This document shows positions 18,218 to 27,312 of a stretch of DNA of 64,000 nt, piece by piece. Numbering within the stretch: position 1 is the stretch's first letter; each line of letters opens with the position of its first letter. Both the position numbers and the translations under genes were made by a program. The notes under the pieces are model-generated. The model was not told the origin of the DNA. It did no database searches and saw only the letters and a program-made list of their open reading frames with translations. The DNA comes from Ancylomarina sp963977525. GTDB taxonomy: Bacteria; Bacteroidota; Bacteroidia; Bacteroidales; Marinifilaceae. The stretch covers positions 238,574-302,573 of the forward strand of contig CAXBPC010000001.1 in NCBI GenBank assembly GCA_963977525.1, given 5' to 3'.

Positions 18218-18485
18218 GTATAAATCAACGGAACACAGTTTAAATCCTCCCAAGTCATTTCCCATTCGTGGGAGCACAGTTGAAACCGTTCTGTATGCAT
18301 TCCCACAAATGGGAATGCATTTAAAACCGTCCAAGCTCTCTTCCCACATTCGGGAGCGTAGTTTTAACGCTCCAAGCACCATTCCCAAACGCAGGAATGG
18401 ACTTCAAACCGTTCTAGCCCTCTTCCCAAAAAAAGGAGAACACTTCAAATGATCCAAAGTACGCTCCCACTTAAAACAATGTAAT
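18218..18485. repeat. Degenerate tandem array, 41-bp period, each unit with a dyad
   Basis: Units begin with TTCCCA (last one CTCCCA) at 18259, 18300, 18341, 18382, 18423 and 18464, exactly 41 bp apart each time. A partial unit in the same phase precedes them (ACAG at 18235 matches ACAG at 18276). Within a unit TTCC(CA) at offset 0 is mirrored by (TG)GGAA or GGGAG at offset about 10-15, then a conserved TTnAAA region near offset 21-26. In the unit at 18300 the dyad extends to arms ATGCATTCCCA / TGGGAATGCAT. Sequence identity between units is modest, yet spacing is exact. It lies between convergent genes aroC and the DUF1186 gene. Confidence 0.8.
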
Positions 18486-18514
18486 TCTGATTAGATCATA
18501 TCCCAATTAATAGA

Positions 18515-18548
18515 AAAGAGGGTGCCAAATCAATTTGACATCCTCTTT
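18515..18548 (-). terminator. Terminator of the DUF1186 gene, near-copy of the aroC terminator
   Basis: Arms starting AAAGAGGGTGCC (18515-18529) pair with 18534-18548 with two imperfect positions. The surrounding 35-40 bases closely resemble the hairpin at 18171-18207, so the array is framed by a near-duplicate pair of hairpins. Confidence 0.7.
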
Positions 18549-18586
18549 TTATATTTTTGGAAACCTAAATTATCAGGTCATAAATG

Positions 18587-19408
18587 CTAGTTCATGCAGC
18601 ACTGTTTGAATTTCTTTCCTGATCCACAAATACAAGGATCATTTCGTCCAACTTTTTTATCACTTTGAATTGGAGCTTCTGATTGTGAGAAAATAGATTC
18701 CATCTGTTGATAATGATTTTTCCATTCAACATCACGCATTTTACAAAAAGCTACACCTTTCTCAAAATCAGTCACACGACCTTCCATCACATCGATATAG
18801 TATTGTAACTCTACAGCTGTATGTTTACCTTCAAATTTTGGCAACATTTCCTTAAATTTCTCAAGCGTTCCTTCATGTTGAATATCACCCAGAATACGGA
18901 TATAATGATCTAACCATTGGAAATTCTCCAAATCAAGAATAGCGAATATACGATTGAACTGCTCATCAGTCGCATAATATAATGCTTCAAAACTAAAGAT
19001 ATAAGGTGTTTTGCTTTCTTTATCGATATTTCCTTCGATATATTCCAACACCCTATTCACAAATTCAGTTGGATACTTCTTTGCCATCTGCCCCACTAAA
19101 TAAACAGCTTGTTCATTCATCAAATCCCAATCTTCCTCTACGCTAAACATATTCAACAAATCGTCAGCATAATCAAGATGCAAGTGTTTTTCAGCAACCA
19201 CAGCGTACCATAAAGGTGCAGGAAGCATAATTCTTAGTTCATCAGAATAATACACCTTCCCATTGTAAGCGTTCTCAAAAGCGTATTTCAATTTCTTGAT
19301 AATTCCCTCGGACGAATCTAAATTTCTAAGATGATCGATAGCCTCATAAGGTATCCCTTGAGCCTTAGAATCGATTGTATTGTAAGCTTGTTCGGTAGAT
19401 CTAATCAT
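18587..19408 (-). CDS. DUF1186 protein with C-terminal SEC-C zinc motif
   Basis: 273 residues. The N-terminal two thirds are helical (YEAIDHLRNLDSSEGIIKKL onward) and match DUF1186-type proteins. The last 18 residues form a SEC-C motif, DPCICGSGKKFKQCC, with Cys-X-Cys...Cys-Cys/His-type zinc ligands. SEC-C modules often mark proteins that touch nucleic acid or the translation/secretion machinery, but the function is unknown. A TATCTTTG element on the minus strand (19425-19432) lies 17 bp upstream of the start, a good -7 promoter match. Confidence 0.8.
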   Translation of the reverse strand: MIRSTEQAYNTIDSKAQGIPYEAIDHLRNLDSSEGIIKKLKYAFENAYNGKVYYSDELRIMLPAPLWYAVVAEKHLHLDYADDLLNMFSVEEDWDLMNEQAVYLVGQMAKKYPTEFVNRVLEYIEGNIDKESKTPYIFSFEALYYATDEQFNRIFAILDLENFQWLDHYIRILGDIQHEGTLEKFKEMLPKFEGKHTAVELQYYIDVMEGRVTDFEKGVAFCKMRDVEWKNHYQQMESIFSQSEAPIQSDKKVGRNDPCICGSGKKFKQCCMN

Positions 19409-19424
19409 AATTTGATATTTGGCA

Positions 19425-19432
19425 CAAAGATA
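19425..19432 (-). promoter_or_regulatory. Candidate -7 promoter element for the DUF1186 gene
   Basis: Plus-strand CAAAGATA reads TATCTTTG on the minus strand, matching TAnnTTTG, and ends 17 bp before the start codon, which predicts a very short 5' UTR. Confidence 0.5.
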
Positions 19433-19596
19433 TATTATTTGAATAGAAAATAGAGAATAAAAATTCTAGATTCTAAGAAATCAATATTACTCCATTCATT
19501 AAAATAAAGCCTCTATTTCTAATGGTTCTACAAAGATTCTCTTTCGTTTTTAAGTTTGCTTCTCTATATTTACGCTCGTATAACACGAAAAGAAAA

Positions 19597-20478
19597 ATGA
19601 CGCAAATCTTATATTACCTACTAATAAAACCGCTTTCTCTACTACCACTTCAAATCTTATATCTGATTTCAGATTTTCTATATGTAATCTGTTATTATCT
19701 ATTATCCTACAGAAAGTCAATCGTATTATCAAACCTAAACGCTTCTTTTCCAGAAAAAAGCAAAGCAGAAATCAAGCAAATCACAAAAACATTTTATCAC
19801 TTCTTTTGTGATTTTATAGTAGAGAGCCTTAAATGTTTTAGCATAAGCGAAAAGGAAGCTTTAGAGCGTTGCAGAATCAAAAATCCTGAGATTCTAGATG
19901 ACCTTTATAAAAAAAATAAAAGTATTGTGATGGCCTCAGGTCATTATAACAATTGGGAAATGGCAGCTGCTTGCTTAAACCTTACTCTCAAACATCAGGG
20001 TGCAGCCCTTTACAAACCACTAAGCAATAAATTTTTCAACAAAAAATTCATAGAATCAAGATCTAGGTTTGGAATTGAACTGATACCAAAGAATGAGGCA
20101 AAAGATTATTTTAATAATAATGTGGATAGAAATATGATCATTGGTTTTGGTAGCGATCAATGCCCTAAGAAGTCGAAGAACAACTTATTTTGGACTCGGT
20201 TTTTGAATCAAGACACAGCCATCATGTTTGGAACAGAAAAATATGCAGTAGAGTTCGATTATGCCGTTATATTTATGAATTTGACAAGAACCAAACGTGG
20301 CTATTATGAAGTTGAATTTGAGATAATAGAAGAAAACCCTTGTTCAACAAATTATGGCGACATCAGCAAAAAACACACGCAAATTCTTGAAAAACAGATC
20401 AAGCGTGATCCGGCGTATTGGTTATGGACGCATAAGCGATGGAAACTTAAGAGAGATTCTAGCGAAATACTTCATTAA
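19597..20478 (+). CDS. Lipid A biosynthesis-type acyltransferase (LpxL/HtrB-like)
   Basis: 293 residues if started at the ATG 19597; an upstream in-frame ATG at 19522 would add 25 residues that do not look like the family, and the later start is preceded by an A/G-rich stretch. An N-terminal hydrophobic helix (LLPLQILYLISDFLYVICYYLL) is followed by the catalytic motif HYNNWE within SGHYNNWEMAAACLNL (HX4E), then ALYKPLSNKFFN. It would transfer a secondary acyl chain to the lipid A precursor at the inner membrane. Chain specificity is unknown. Confidence 0.85.
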   Translation: MTQILYYLLIKPLSLLPLQILYLISDFLYVICYYLLSYRKSIVLSNLNASFPEKSKAEIKQITKTFYHFFCDFIVESLKCFSISEKEALERCRIKNPEILDDLYKKNKSIVMASGHYNNWEMAAACLNLTLKHQGAALYKPLSNKFFNKKFIESRSRFGIELIPKNEAKDYFNNNVDRNMIIGFGSDQCPKKSKNNLFWTRFLNQDTAIMFGTEKYAVEFDYAVIFMNLTRTKRGYYEVEFEIIEENPCSTNYGDISKKHTQILEKQIKRDPAYWLWTHKRWKLKRDSSEILH

Positions 20479-20484
20479 AAATAT

Positions 20485-20516
20485 AAAGGCTATTAGATTG
20501 AAATCTAATAGCCTTT
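20485..20516 (+). terminator. Bidirectional terminator between acyltransferase and NTF2-like genes
   Basis: Perfect 14-bp arms AAAGGCTATTAGAT (20485-20498) and ATCTAATAGCCTTT (20503-20516) with a 4-base loop lie between convergent genes and carry T or A runs on both sides. Confidence 0.85.
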
Positions 20517-20538
20517 TATTATTCGTTTCTTTTTAGAT

Positions 20539-20991
20539 CTAAGCTGGTAGCTTATAAAAAATCTTATTTACCATTTTCCAATTCCCATCAAACTTATAAA
20601 GTGAAATATAATCGATATAAGTTAGCTTCTCTCCCACATAGAATTCAATTTTTGCTACAGCTGCCGTCCCTGTAATATCTATAGATAAGAACTTAACCGT
20701 GATTGGCTTTTCTTTTCTTGGTAATTTCCCTTCTTTCAATTTCTTCTCAGTCTTTTCTTTCCACTCATCTATCGGAAGTTTCCACATATTATCGCCCTCT
20801 CCTATTCCCAAAAGCAGAAAATCAGGATGAATACCTTGATCAATTTTCTCTAGATTTCCTTCATTTTGCAAACCTTCAACATATGAGGTTTGAATCACAT
20901 TCTTAATGGCTTTCTTTTCTTCATTTAGGTCTTGAGCAAATGCCAAATTGATAACAAAAAGCATTACAAGTAAAGAAGTTATTTTTTTCAT
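20539..20991 (-). CDS. Secreted NTF2-like (putative lumazine-binding type) protein
   Basis: 150 residues with signal peptide ending INLAFAQ. The mature part is a single NTF2/SnoaL-like cone: EEKKAIKNVIQTSYVEGLQNEG, the strand HPDFLLLGI, and VAKIEFYVGEKLTYIDYISLYKFDGNWKMVNKIF. It matches the small 'putative lumazine-binding' family common in Bacteroidota. No catalytic residues can be assigned; probably periplasmic. Confidence 0.8.
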   Translation of the reverse strand: MKKITSLLVMLFVINLAFAQDLNEEKKAIKNVIQTSYVEGLQNEGNLEKIDQGIHPDFLLLGIGEGDNMWKLPIDEWKEKTEKKLKEGKLPRKEKPITVKFLSIDITGTAAVAKIEFYVGEKLTYIDYISLYKFDGNWKMVNKIFYKLPA

Positions 20992-21068
20992 TGGTCGTTT
21001 TGTTATTAGTTAATTGAGATCTAATGTACGACAATGTTAAATTAAATCCATAAAAGTGAAAATAAAAA

Positions 21069-21096
21069 AAAGACTATCCCTTTCGAGATAGTCTTT
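21069..21096 (-). terminator. Terminator of pta-ackA operon
   Basis: Arms AAAGACTATC (21069-21078) and GATAGTCTTT (21087-21096) with an A run on the plus strand before it, giving a T tract on the minus strand, 24 bp after the ackA stop. Confidence 0.85.
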
Positions 21097-21119
21097 CTTG
21101 AATATATGTTTGAGCTAAA

Positions 21120-22325
21120 TTAAAGCGCAGAAACAATACGTTGTGTATCATTAGCAATAACTAATTCTTCATTAGTTGTTACAATCATACACTTTACTTT
21201 TGAATCTTCAGTAGAGATAACAGCATCTTTTCCACGAAGACCTTTGTTCTTCTCAAAATCAAAATCTAATCCGAAGTAACCGAAGTTTCCAGCAATTTTC
21301 TCACGAGATACAGCATCATTTTCACCAATACCACCAGTGAAAAGTACCAAATCAACACCACCTAAAGAAGCCGTATAAGAACCTACAAAACGCTTCACAC
21401 GATATGCAAACATATCTAAAGCCAATTGTGCTCTTTCGTTTCCTTCAGCAGCTGCATTCTCAAGATCTCTCATATCAGAAGAGATACCAGAGATACCAGC
21501 TAATCCAGATTCTTTGTTGATCAAGTTATTTGTTTCCTGAATAGATAAATCTTTCTTCTCAGCGATATATAATAAAGCACCAAGGTCAAGGTTACCTGTA
21601 CGAGTTCCCATCAAAAGACCTTCGTTTGGAGTGAATCCCATTGAAGTCTCGATAGATTTACCACCGTCGATAGCACATACAGAAGCACCATTCCCTAAGT
21701 GACAAGAAACGATTTTCTTATCTTCGATATTCCATCCTAAAATATCACACGCTTTGTTTGCAACAAATTTGTGAGATGTTCCGTGGAAACCATACTTACG
21801 AACTTTCAAAGTCTCGTAGCAATCGTATGGTAAACCATACATGAAAGCTTCTTTTGGAAGTGTTTGGTGGAAAGATGTATCAAATACAGCAACTTGTGGT
21901 AAACCTGGTAACAATTTCTCAATTGCTAGGATACCTTCAAGGTTAGCTGGGTTGTGAAGTGGAGCCAATTCGCAACATGCTTTGATATTTGCTTTCGCTT
22001 CTTCAGTAATAAAAGCAGAATCTTGGAAATATTCACCACCATGAGCCACACGGTGACCAGCAGCGTTAATTTCTTTGATGTCAGAGATTACACCATGATC
22101 AGCATCAACTAAAGCAGCAAGTACCATGTTAATACCAACTGAATGGTTAGGAATATCTTGAACAGTTTTGAACTTATCTTTTCCCTCAGGTTTGTGAGTT
22201 AACACACCATTTTCAAGACCGATACGCTCAACTAGACCAGAAGCTAAAAGAGTTGCCTCTTCGCCCATGTTCAAAATTTGATATTTTAATGAAGAACTTC
22301 CGCAATTTAAAACTAATACGTTCAT
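21120..22325 (-). CDS. ackA: Acetate kinase
   Basis: 401 residues from the ATG at 22325; an open frame continues upstream to 22412 but the extra 29 residues overlap the end of pta and are not family-like, while the protein proper starts MNVLVLNCGSSSLKY. Other signatures: VAHGGEYF, AVFDTSFHQTLP, YGFHGTSHKFV, SCHLGNGASVCAI, and FTGGIGEND. It makes ATP and acetate from acetyl phosphate and ADP. Located 52 bp after pta, forming the standard acetyl-CoA to acetate pathway. Confidence 0.96.
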   Translation of the reverse strand: MNVLVLNCGSSSLKYQILNMGEEATLLASGLVERIGLENGVLTHKPEGKDKFKTVQDIPNHSVGINMVLAALVDADHGVISDIKEINAAGHRVAHGGEYFQDSAFITEEAKANIKACCELAPLHNPANLEGILAIEKLLPGLPQVAVFDTSFHQTLPKEAFMYGLPYDCYETLKVRKYGFHGTSHKFVANKACDILGWNIEDKKIVSCHLGNGASVCAIDGGKSIETSMGFTPNEGLLMGTRTGNLDLGALLYIAEKKDLSIQETNNLINKESGLAGISGISSDMRDLENAAAEGNERAQLALDMFAYRVKRFVGSYTASLGGVDLVLFTGGIGENDAVSREKIAGNFGYFGLDFDFEKNKGLRGKDAVISTEDSKVKCMIVTTNEELVIANDTQRIVSAL

Positions 22326-22377
22326 TAGATTTTGTTTATTATTTGTTGTGATTAAGTTTTTTTTCTGAATGCTCAAA

Positions 22378-23379
22378 TTACATTCCTGCAGCCTGATTTG
22401 CTGTAATAGCAACCAAGTTAACGATATCGCTAACTGAACAACCTCTTGAAAGGTCGTTGATTGGAGCAGCCATACCTTGCAATACTGGACCTACAGCTTC
22501 AGCACCAGCTAAACGCTGTACCAGCTTGTAAGCAATATTTCCTACTTCAAGAGTTGGGAATACCAATACATTAGCTCTACCTGCAACTTCTGAGTTTGGA
22601 GCTTTACTAGCGCCAATTGCCTCTACAATAGCAGCATCTGCTTGCATTTCACCATCAATTAGGAATTCAGGAGCCATTTCTTTAGCCAAACGAGTTGCTT
22701 CTACAACCTTATCAACCATTTCGTGCTTAGCAGATCCCATAGTAGAGAAACTTAACATAGCAACACGAGGTTCCAAACCTGCAATTGCTTTAGTTGTTCT
22801 TGCAGTAGCTACAGCAATTTCAGCTAATTCGCTAGCAGTAGGATTTGGATGAACAGCACAGTCAGCAACAACTAACATGCCATTATCACCGAATGTTTTA
22901 TCCTTTAAGATTAAGATGAAAGCACCAGAAACAACTGAACAACCAGGCATTGTTTTCACAATCTGGAAAGCTGGACGTAAAACATCACCAGTTGAATTCG
23001 CAGCACCAGCAACTTCACCATCAGCATCACCCGCTTTAATCATTAAGGTAGCCAAGTAAAGAGGATCTTTAACAAGCCCCATTGCTTGTTCCATTGTCAT
23101 CCCTTTCTTCTTACGAAGCTCAACCAAAATCTCAGCATAAGCTTCCATCTTATCATGATTCTCAGGATCGATGATAATTGCTTTAGAGATATTCTCTAAA
23201 TTCAATCTGCTAGCTTCTGATTTGATTGTTTCAGGGTTTCCAATCAAAATTATCTGTGCAATTTTTTCATTCAAAAGGATGTCTGCAGCTTGCAATGTTC
23301 TTTCCTCAGTTCCTTCTGGAAGAACAATTTTTTTGTTATGCAGCTTTGCATTCGCCTTAATCTTTTGCAGTAAGTCCAT
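22378..23379 (-). CDS. pta: Phosphate acetyltransferase
   Basis: 333 residues, the short form without the N-terminal regulatory domain. Visible: KIVLPEGTEERTLQAA at the start, GDADGEVAGAANSTGDVLRPA, SFSTMGSAKHEMVDKV, GEMQADAAIV, ANVLVFPTLEVGNIAYKLVQRL, and VLQGMAAPINDLSRGCS at the end. It converts acetyl-CoA and phosphate to acetyl phosphate, passed to AckA. First gene of the two-gene operon. Confidence 0.96.
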   Translation of the reverse strand: MDLLQKIKANAKLHNKKIVLPEGTEERTLQAADILLNEKIAQIILIGNPETIKSEASRLNLENISKAIIIDPENHDKMEAYAEILVELRKKKGMTMEQAMGLVKDPLYLATLMIKAGDADGEVAGAANSTGDVLRPAFQIVKTMPGCSVVSGAFILILKDKTFGDNGMLVVADCAVHPNPTASELAEIAVATARTTKAIAGLEPRVAMLSFSTMGSAKHEMVDKVVEATRLAKEMAPEFLIDGEMQADAAIVEAIGASKAPNSEVAGRANVLVFPTLEVGNIAYKLVQRLAGAEAVGPVLQGMAAPINDLSRGCSVSDIVNLVAITANQAAGM

Positions 23380-23629
23380 TGTGAGTCAGTAATTTATATG
23401 TTTTTGTAATCTCGACATTGCGAAATTAGATATAAATGACCAAAATGCATTTCGAAAGCGTCATTTTTAACACATTTTAATCTGAATTAATATTCATTCT
23501 TGATAAGAATAATTTTTAATATCTTAGTGGGAACTTAGCTAGAATATCTATATCGTTAAGTATTGATTCAGATATCGTTCAAAGCTATGCCTATAAGGAC
23601 ATTCGCATCTTAAAACTTGAAATATATTC
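23380..23629. other. Divergent spacer between pta and the FAD/Fe-S oxidoreductase
   Basis: This 250-bp AT-rich stretch must carry promoters for both directions. No clear TAnnTTTG element or strong hairpin was found. Confidence 0.4.
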
Positions 23630-26566
23630 ATGCAAACATCAGATAAATTTCTAACTTTTTCAGAAACATTCGAAGGTGAATTTCACAGAGATAAAAGCAC
23701 TCGTTTAATCTATGCAACCGATGCTTCAGCATACAAAGTTATGCCACTTGCTGTTGCCTACCCAAAAAATGAATCTGATATAAAAAAACTGATACTCTTT
23801 GCTAATGATGAAAAGCTATCTCTTATTCCGCGCACAGCTGGAACATCTTTGGCTGGACAGGTAGTTGGCGATGGTATTATAGTAGATGTATCAAGACATT
23901 TCACTCAAATTTTAGAATTGAATGAAGATGAAAAATGGATTCGTGTTCAACCTGGTGTTATTTTGGATGAACTCAATTTATACTTAAAGGAGTATGGTTT
24001 ATTTTTCGGACCAGAAACCTCTACAGCATCTCGTTGTATGCTAGGTGGCATGCTTGGTAATAATGCTTGTGGCTCACACTCCTTAATATATGGAAGTACC
24101 AGAGATCATACTCTAGAGATTAAGACCATATTAAGTGATGGTTCCAATGCTAGTTTTTCTGCTTTAAGCGATGAAGAATTTCAAGAAAAATGTCGCACAA
24201 AAGGAATTGATACTAGCTTAGAAACAAAAATCTATCAGCATATTCATGAAACACTTGAAAACCCTAAAATTCAAGATGCAATTCGCACTGAATTCCCTGA
24301 CACAAGAAACCACAGACGAAATACAGGTTATGCTTTAGATCTTCTTTTAGATAGTTCTCCTTTTTCGACAAGTCATAAAGCTTTTGACTTTTGTAAGCTT
24401 TTGGCGGGATCAGAAGGAACCTTAGCTTTCACCACTGAAATCAAATTAAATCTCGTTCCCACTCCTCCCAAAGAAGTTGCTCTCGTATGTGTACACTTTG
24501 CTTCGCTTGAAGAAGCCATACAAGGCAATTTAATTGCTTTAAAATACAAACCCGGTGCAGTGGAGCTAATGGATGATACTATTCTGAAACTCTCAGAAGG
24601 TAATCCTCTACAAGCACAGAACCGTTTCTTTATTAAAGACAAGCCAGGTGCTATACTTATCATTGAATTTGCGCGAGAAAGTCAGGAAGAAATTGACGAG
24701 TTCTCGCAAAAGATGGAAACTGAACTCAAACAAAATCATTTAGGTTATCACTTTCCAATAGTTAGAGGCACAGAAAACATTAAGCGTGTTTGGGATCTTA
24801 GAAAATCAGCACTTGGCGTACTTTCCAATTTGCAAGGCGATGCCAAACCTGTATCAGTAATCGAAGATACTTCGGTCTTACCTGAGGTACTTCCTGAATA
24901 TATTGCTGAGTTTAAAACTCTATTGCAGAAACATGAGCTATCCTGCGTTTTCCATGCTCATATTGGTAGCGGCGAAATTCATTTACGTCCTATTCTTAAT
25001 TTAAAGCAAAATGTGGATAGAGAGAAGTTTCATGCCATAGCATTGGATACGGCTAAACTGGTTAAAAAATTCAAAGGATCGCTAAGTGGTGAGCATGGAG
25101 ATGGTCGTTTGCGCGGCGAGTTTATTCCGCTTATGATGGGTGATACAAACTATCAGGCTTTTAAAGATATTAAAGCTGCTTGGGACCCCAACAACATTTT
25201 CAATCCTGAAAAGATTGTGAATACGCCAAAGATGAATACCCACTTGCGCTACACAAACAATCAGGATACTAAAGACCTGAAAACCTATTTCGATTTTTCT
25301 GCAGATGGTGGCATCATCAGATCTGCAGAACGCTGTAATGGTTCAGGAGATTGTAGAAATACGCATCTTACTGGTAAATCAATGTGTCCGAGTTATCAGG
25401 CAAGTTTAGATGAAAAGAATACGACTCGAGCGAGAGCCAATCTATTAAGAGAATTCTTAAGTTACTCTGATAAGAAGAATGTATTTAATAGCAAAGAGGT
25501 CTATAATATTTTAGATTTATGCTTGTCTTGCAAAGCTTGTAAATCAGAGTGCCCTTCGAATGTAGATATGGCTAAACTTAAGGCTGAGTTCTTACAACAT
25601 TACTATCAAAGCAATGGCGTTCCTTTACGTACCCGTCTTATTGCAAATATAAGTAAGATTAATCAACTAGGTGGAATTGCGCCCAAGTTATACAACTACG
25701 TCAACCAGCATCCGAAACTTGGAAGTTTAATTAAAAAGCAACTGGGATTTGCACAGGAAAGAAGCATCCCTAAATTGCATCAAACGACATTAAAATCATG
25801 GGCAAAAAAACAAAGTTCAGTTAATTCTGGAAAACAAAAACGTGTTTACTTCTTTGCCGATGAATTTACCAATTTCAATGATACAGATACTGGTATAAAA
25901 GGTATTCAATTACTTGAAAAACTGGGCTACGACGTCATTATTCCTAAACATCACGAAAGTGGTAGAACTTACCTATCAAAAGGATTGGTTAAGAAAGCAC
26001 AGTCTATTGCAAATAAAAATGTAGAGTTGTTAAAAGACATCATCACTAAAGAGGAACCTTTAGTTGGAATTGAACCTTCAGCCATACTTACTTTTCGAGA
26101 TGAATATATAGATCTTTCAAACCCTGAATTGAAGAATTCAGCTATTGAGCTTTCAAAGAATTGCTTCATGATAGAAGAATTCCTTTGGCAAGAGATGCAA
26201 GCTGGTAGAATCACAAAGGACCAATTCACAACAGATTCTAAGGAGGTAAGCTTTCATGGACATTGCTATCAAAAATCGCTTGCCTCTACTCTATCTGTGA
26301 AGCAGGTTTTATCTTTCCCAGAAAACTATACAGCAAAAGAAATAGATTCTGGCTGTTGCGGAATGGCAGGCTCTTTTGGTTACGAAGCAGAACATTACAA
26401 ACTCAGTATGCAAATAGCCGAATTAAAGTTATTGCCGGCTATTCGTAAAGCTAAACAAACGACCTTGCTAGCAGCTTCTGGCACATCGTGCCGCCACCAA
26501 ATAAAAGATGGTAGTCAGAGAGAAGCACAGCACCCTGTAGAAGTCTTGTTTGATGCCTTGATATAA
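23630..26566 (+). CDS. FAD-linked oxidase / Fe-S oxidoreductase fusion (D-2-hydroxyacid dehydrogenase type, YdiJ-like)
   Basis: 978 residues. The first half is a GlcD-type FAD domain (IPRTAGTSLAGQVVGDGIIVD, SRCMLGGMLGNNACGSHSL, HIGSGEIHLRP, SGEHGDGRLRGEFIP). Residues about 570-640 carry cysteine clusters CNGSGDCRN...MCPS and CLSCKACKSECPSNVDM for 4Fe-4S centres. The C-terminal third has CCG-type motifs (SFHGHCYQKSL and DSGCCGMAGSFGYE). This order matches the GlcD-GlpC-like fusions that oxidise D-2-hydroxyacids such as D-lactate or D-2-hydroxyglutarate and pass electrons on to the membrane chain. The exact substrate is unknown. It stands alone and ends in a terminator. Confidence 0.9.
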   Translation: MQTSDKFLTFSETFEGEFHRDKSTRLIYATDASAYKVMPLAVAYPKNESDIKKLILFANDEKLSLIPRTAGTSLAGQVVGDGIIVDVSRHFTQILELNEDEKWIRVQPGVILDELNLYLKEYGLFFGPETSTASRCMLGGMLGNNACGSHSLIYGSTRDHTLEIKTILSDGSNASFSALSDEEFQEKCRTKGIDTSLETKIYQHIHETLENPKIQDAIRTEFPDTRNHRRNTGYALDLLLDSSPFSTSHKAFDFCKLLAGSEGTLAFTTEIKLNLVPTPPKEVALVCVHFASLEEAIQGNLIALKYKPGAVELMDDTILKLSEGNPLQAQNRFFIKDKPGAILIIEFARESQEEIDEFSQKMETELKQNHLGYHFPIVRGTENIKRVWDLRKSALGVLSNLQGDAKPVSVIEDTSVLPEVLPEYIAEFKTLLQKHELSCVFHAHIGSGEIHLRPILNLKQNVDREKFHAIALDTAKLVKKFKGSLSGEHGDGRLRGEFIPLMMGDTNYQAFKDIKAAWDPNNIFNPEKIVNTPKMNTHLRYTNNQDTKDLKTYFDFSADGGIIRSAERCNGSGDCRNTHLTGKSMCPSYQASLDEKNTTRARANLLREFLSYSDKKNVFNSKEVYNILDLCLSCKACKSECPSNVDMAKLKAEFLQHYYQSNGVPLRTRLIANISKINQLGGIAPKLYNYVNQHPKLGSLIKKQLGFAQERSIPKLHQTTLKSWAKKQSSVNSGKQKRVYFFADEFTNFNDTDTGIKGIQLLEKLGYDVIIPKHHESGRTYLSKGLVKKAQSIANKNVELLKDIITKEEPLVGIEPSAILTFRDEYIDLSNPELKNSAIELSKNCFMIEEFLWQEMQAGRITKDQFTTDSKEVSFHGHCYQKSLASTLSVKQVLSFPENYTAKEIDSGCCGMAGSFGYEAEHYKLSMQIAELKLLPAIRKAKQTTLLAASGTSCRHQIKDGSQREAQHPVEVLFDALI

Positions 26567-26570
26567 ACGA

Positions 26571-26602
26571 AAAATCCCTGCTTCAACAGAAACAGGGATT
26601 TT
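26571..26602 (+). terminator. Terminator after the FAD/Fe-S oxidoreductase
   Basis: Perfect arms AAAATCCCTG (26571-26580) and CAGGGATTTT (26593-26602) lie between convergent genes and can serve both directions. Confidence 0.85.
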
Positions 26603-26622
26603 GTATATTTTTAGACTGACTT

Positions 26623-27312
26623 CTAGTTAAAAAACTTCAAGTCTAGAATTTCTTTCATATCCTTCAATTCGAACAACTTCTCGTGCTCTACTGGCTCAGA
26701 TACTTGTTCGTGTTCCCAAGTGTATTTGTAAGGTACATAGGCACCGTATCCACCAATATTAAGAACTGGTAGAATATCTGACTTCATTGAATTTCCAACC
26801 ATCAAGAAGTTTTCTGCCTTAATGTTTCGTCCTTCAATGATTTGCTGATAAGCTTCATCATTCTTTTCACTTACAACAATCACATCGGAGAAGTACTGCC
26901 CTAAACCAGATTTCTTCATCTTACGATTCTGATCCAAAAGATCACCCTTAGTAATGCTGATAAGGTCATGATTCTTAGATAAGTTCTCAAGAACATGCTG
27001 TACATGGTTCATAGGTTGCACGGGCTCCGTTAGCATCTTTGCGCCTAGAGCTAAGATTTTTGCGATCAATTCTCCAGGAACCTCTCTAAATGACAAACTC
27101 AATGCAGCTTCTATCATCGAAAGCGTATACGACTTTACGCCATAACCATATAGCTTCAAATTCTTAATTTCGGTAGAATGCAAACGCTCTAAAATTGCCT
27201 CTTTACACCCATAATCACTTAATATTTGAGCATATTCATTTTGGGTTTTATAAAAGTAATTCTCATTACCCCAAAGTGTATCATCGGCATCAAATGCAAT
27301 TAAATCAATCAT
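26623..27312 (-). CDS. HAD-superfamily hydrolase (phosphatase-like)
   Basis: 229 residues with the nucleophile motif FDADDTLWGNE at residues 7-17, motif II LISITKGD near 116-123, and a motif III/IV region FLMVGNSMKSDILPVLNIGG. A helical C1 cap lies between motifs I and II. Predicted cytoplasmic phosphatase; substrate unknown. A minus-strand TACATTTG (plus 27386-27393) about 75 bp upstream is a possible -7 promoter element. Confidence 0.85.
   Translation of the reverse strand: MIDLIAFDADDTLWGNENYFYKTQNEYAQILSDYGCKEAILERLHSTEIKNLKLYGYGVKSYTLSMIEAALSLSFREVPGELIAKILALGAKMLTEPVQPMNHVQHVLENLSKNHDLISITKGDLLDQNRKMKKSGLGQYFSDVIVVSEKNDEAYQQIIEGRNIKAENFLMVGNSMKSDILPVLNIGGYGAYVPYKYTWEHEQVSEPVEHEKLFELKDMKEILDLKFFN

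Noticed and set aside
18192..18452. Open frames on both strands across the first 41-bp array
   Set aside because: The period is not a multiple of three, no signal or family match is visible, and the frames start in a terminator; they are by-products of the repeats.
18218..18485. CRISPR array
   Set aside because: Units are divergent along their full length with no constant repeat and variable spacer, and there are no cas genes in the window.
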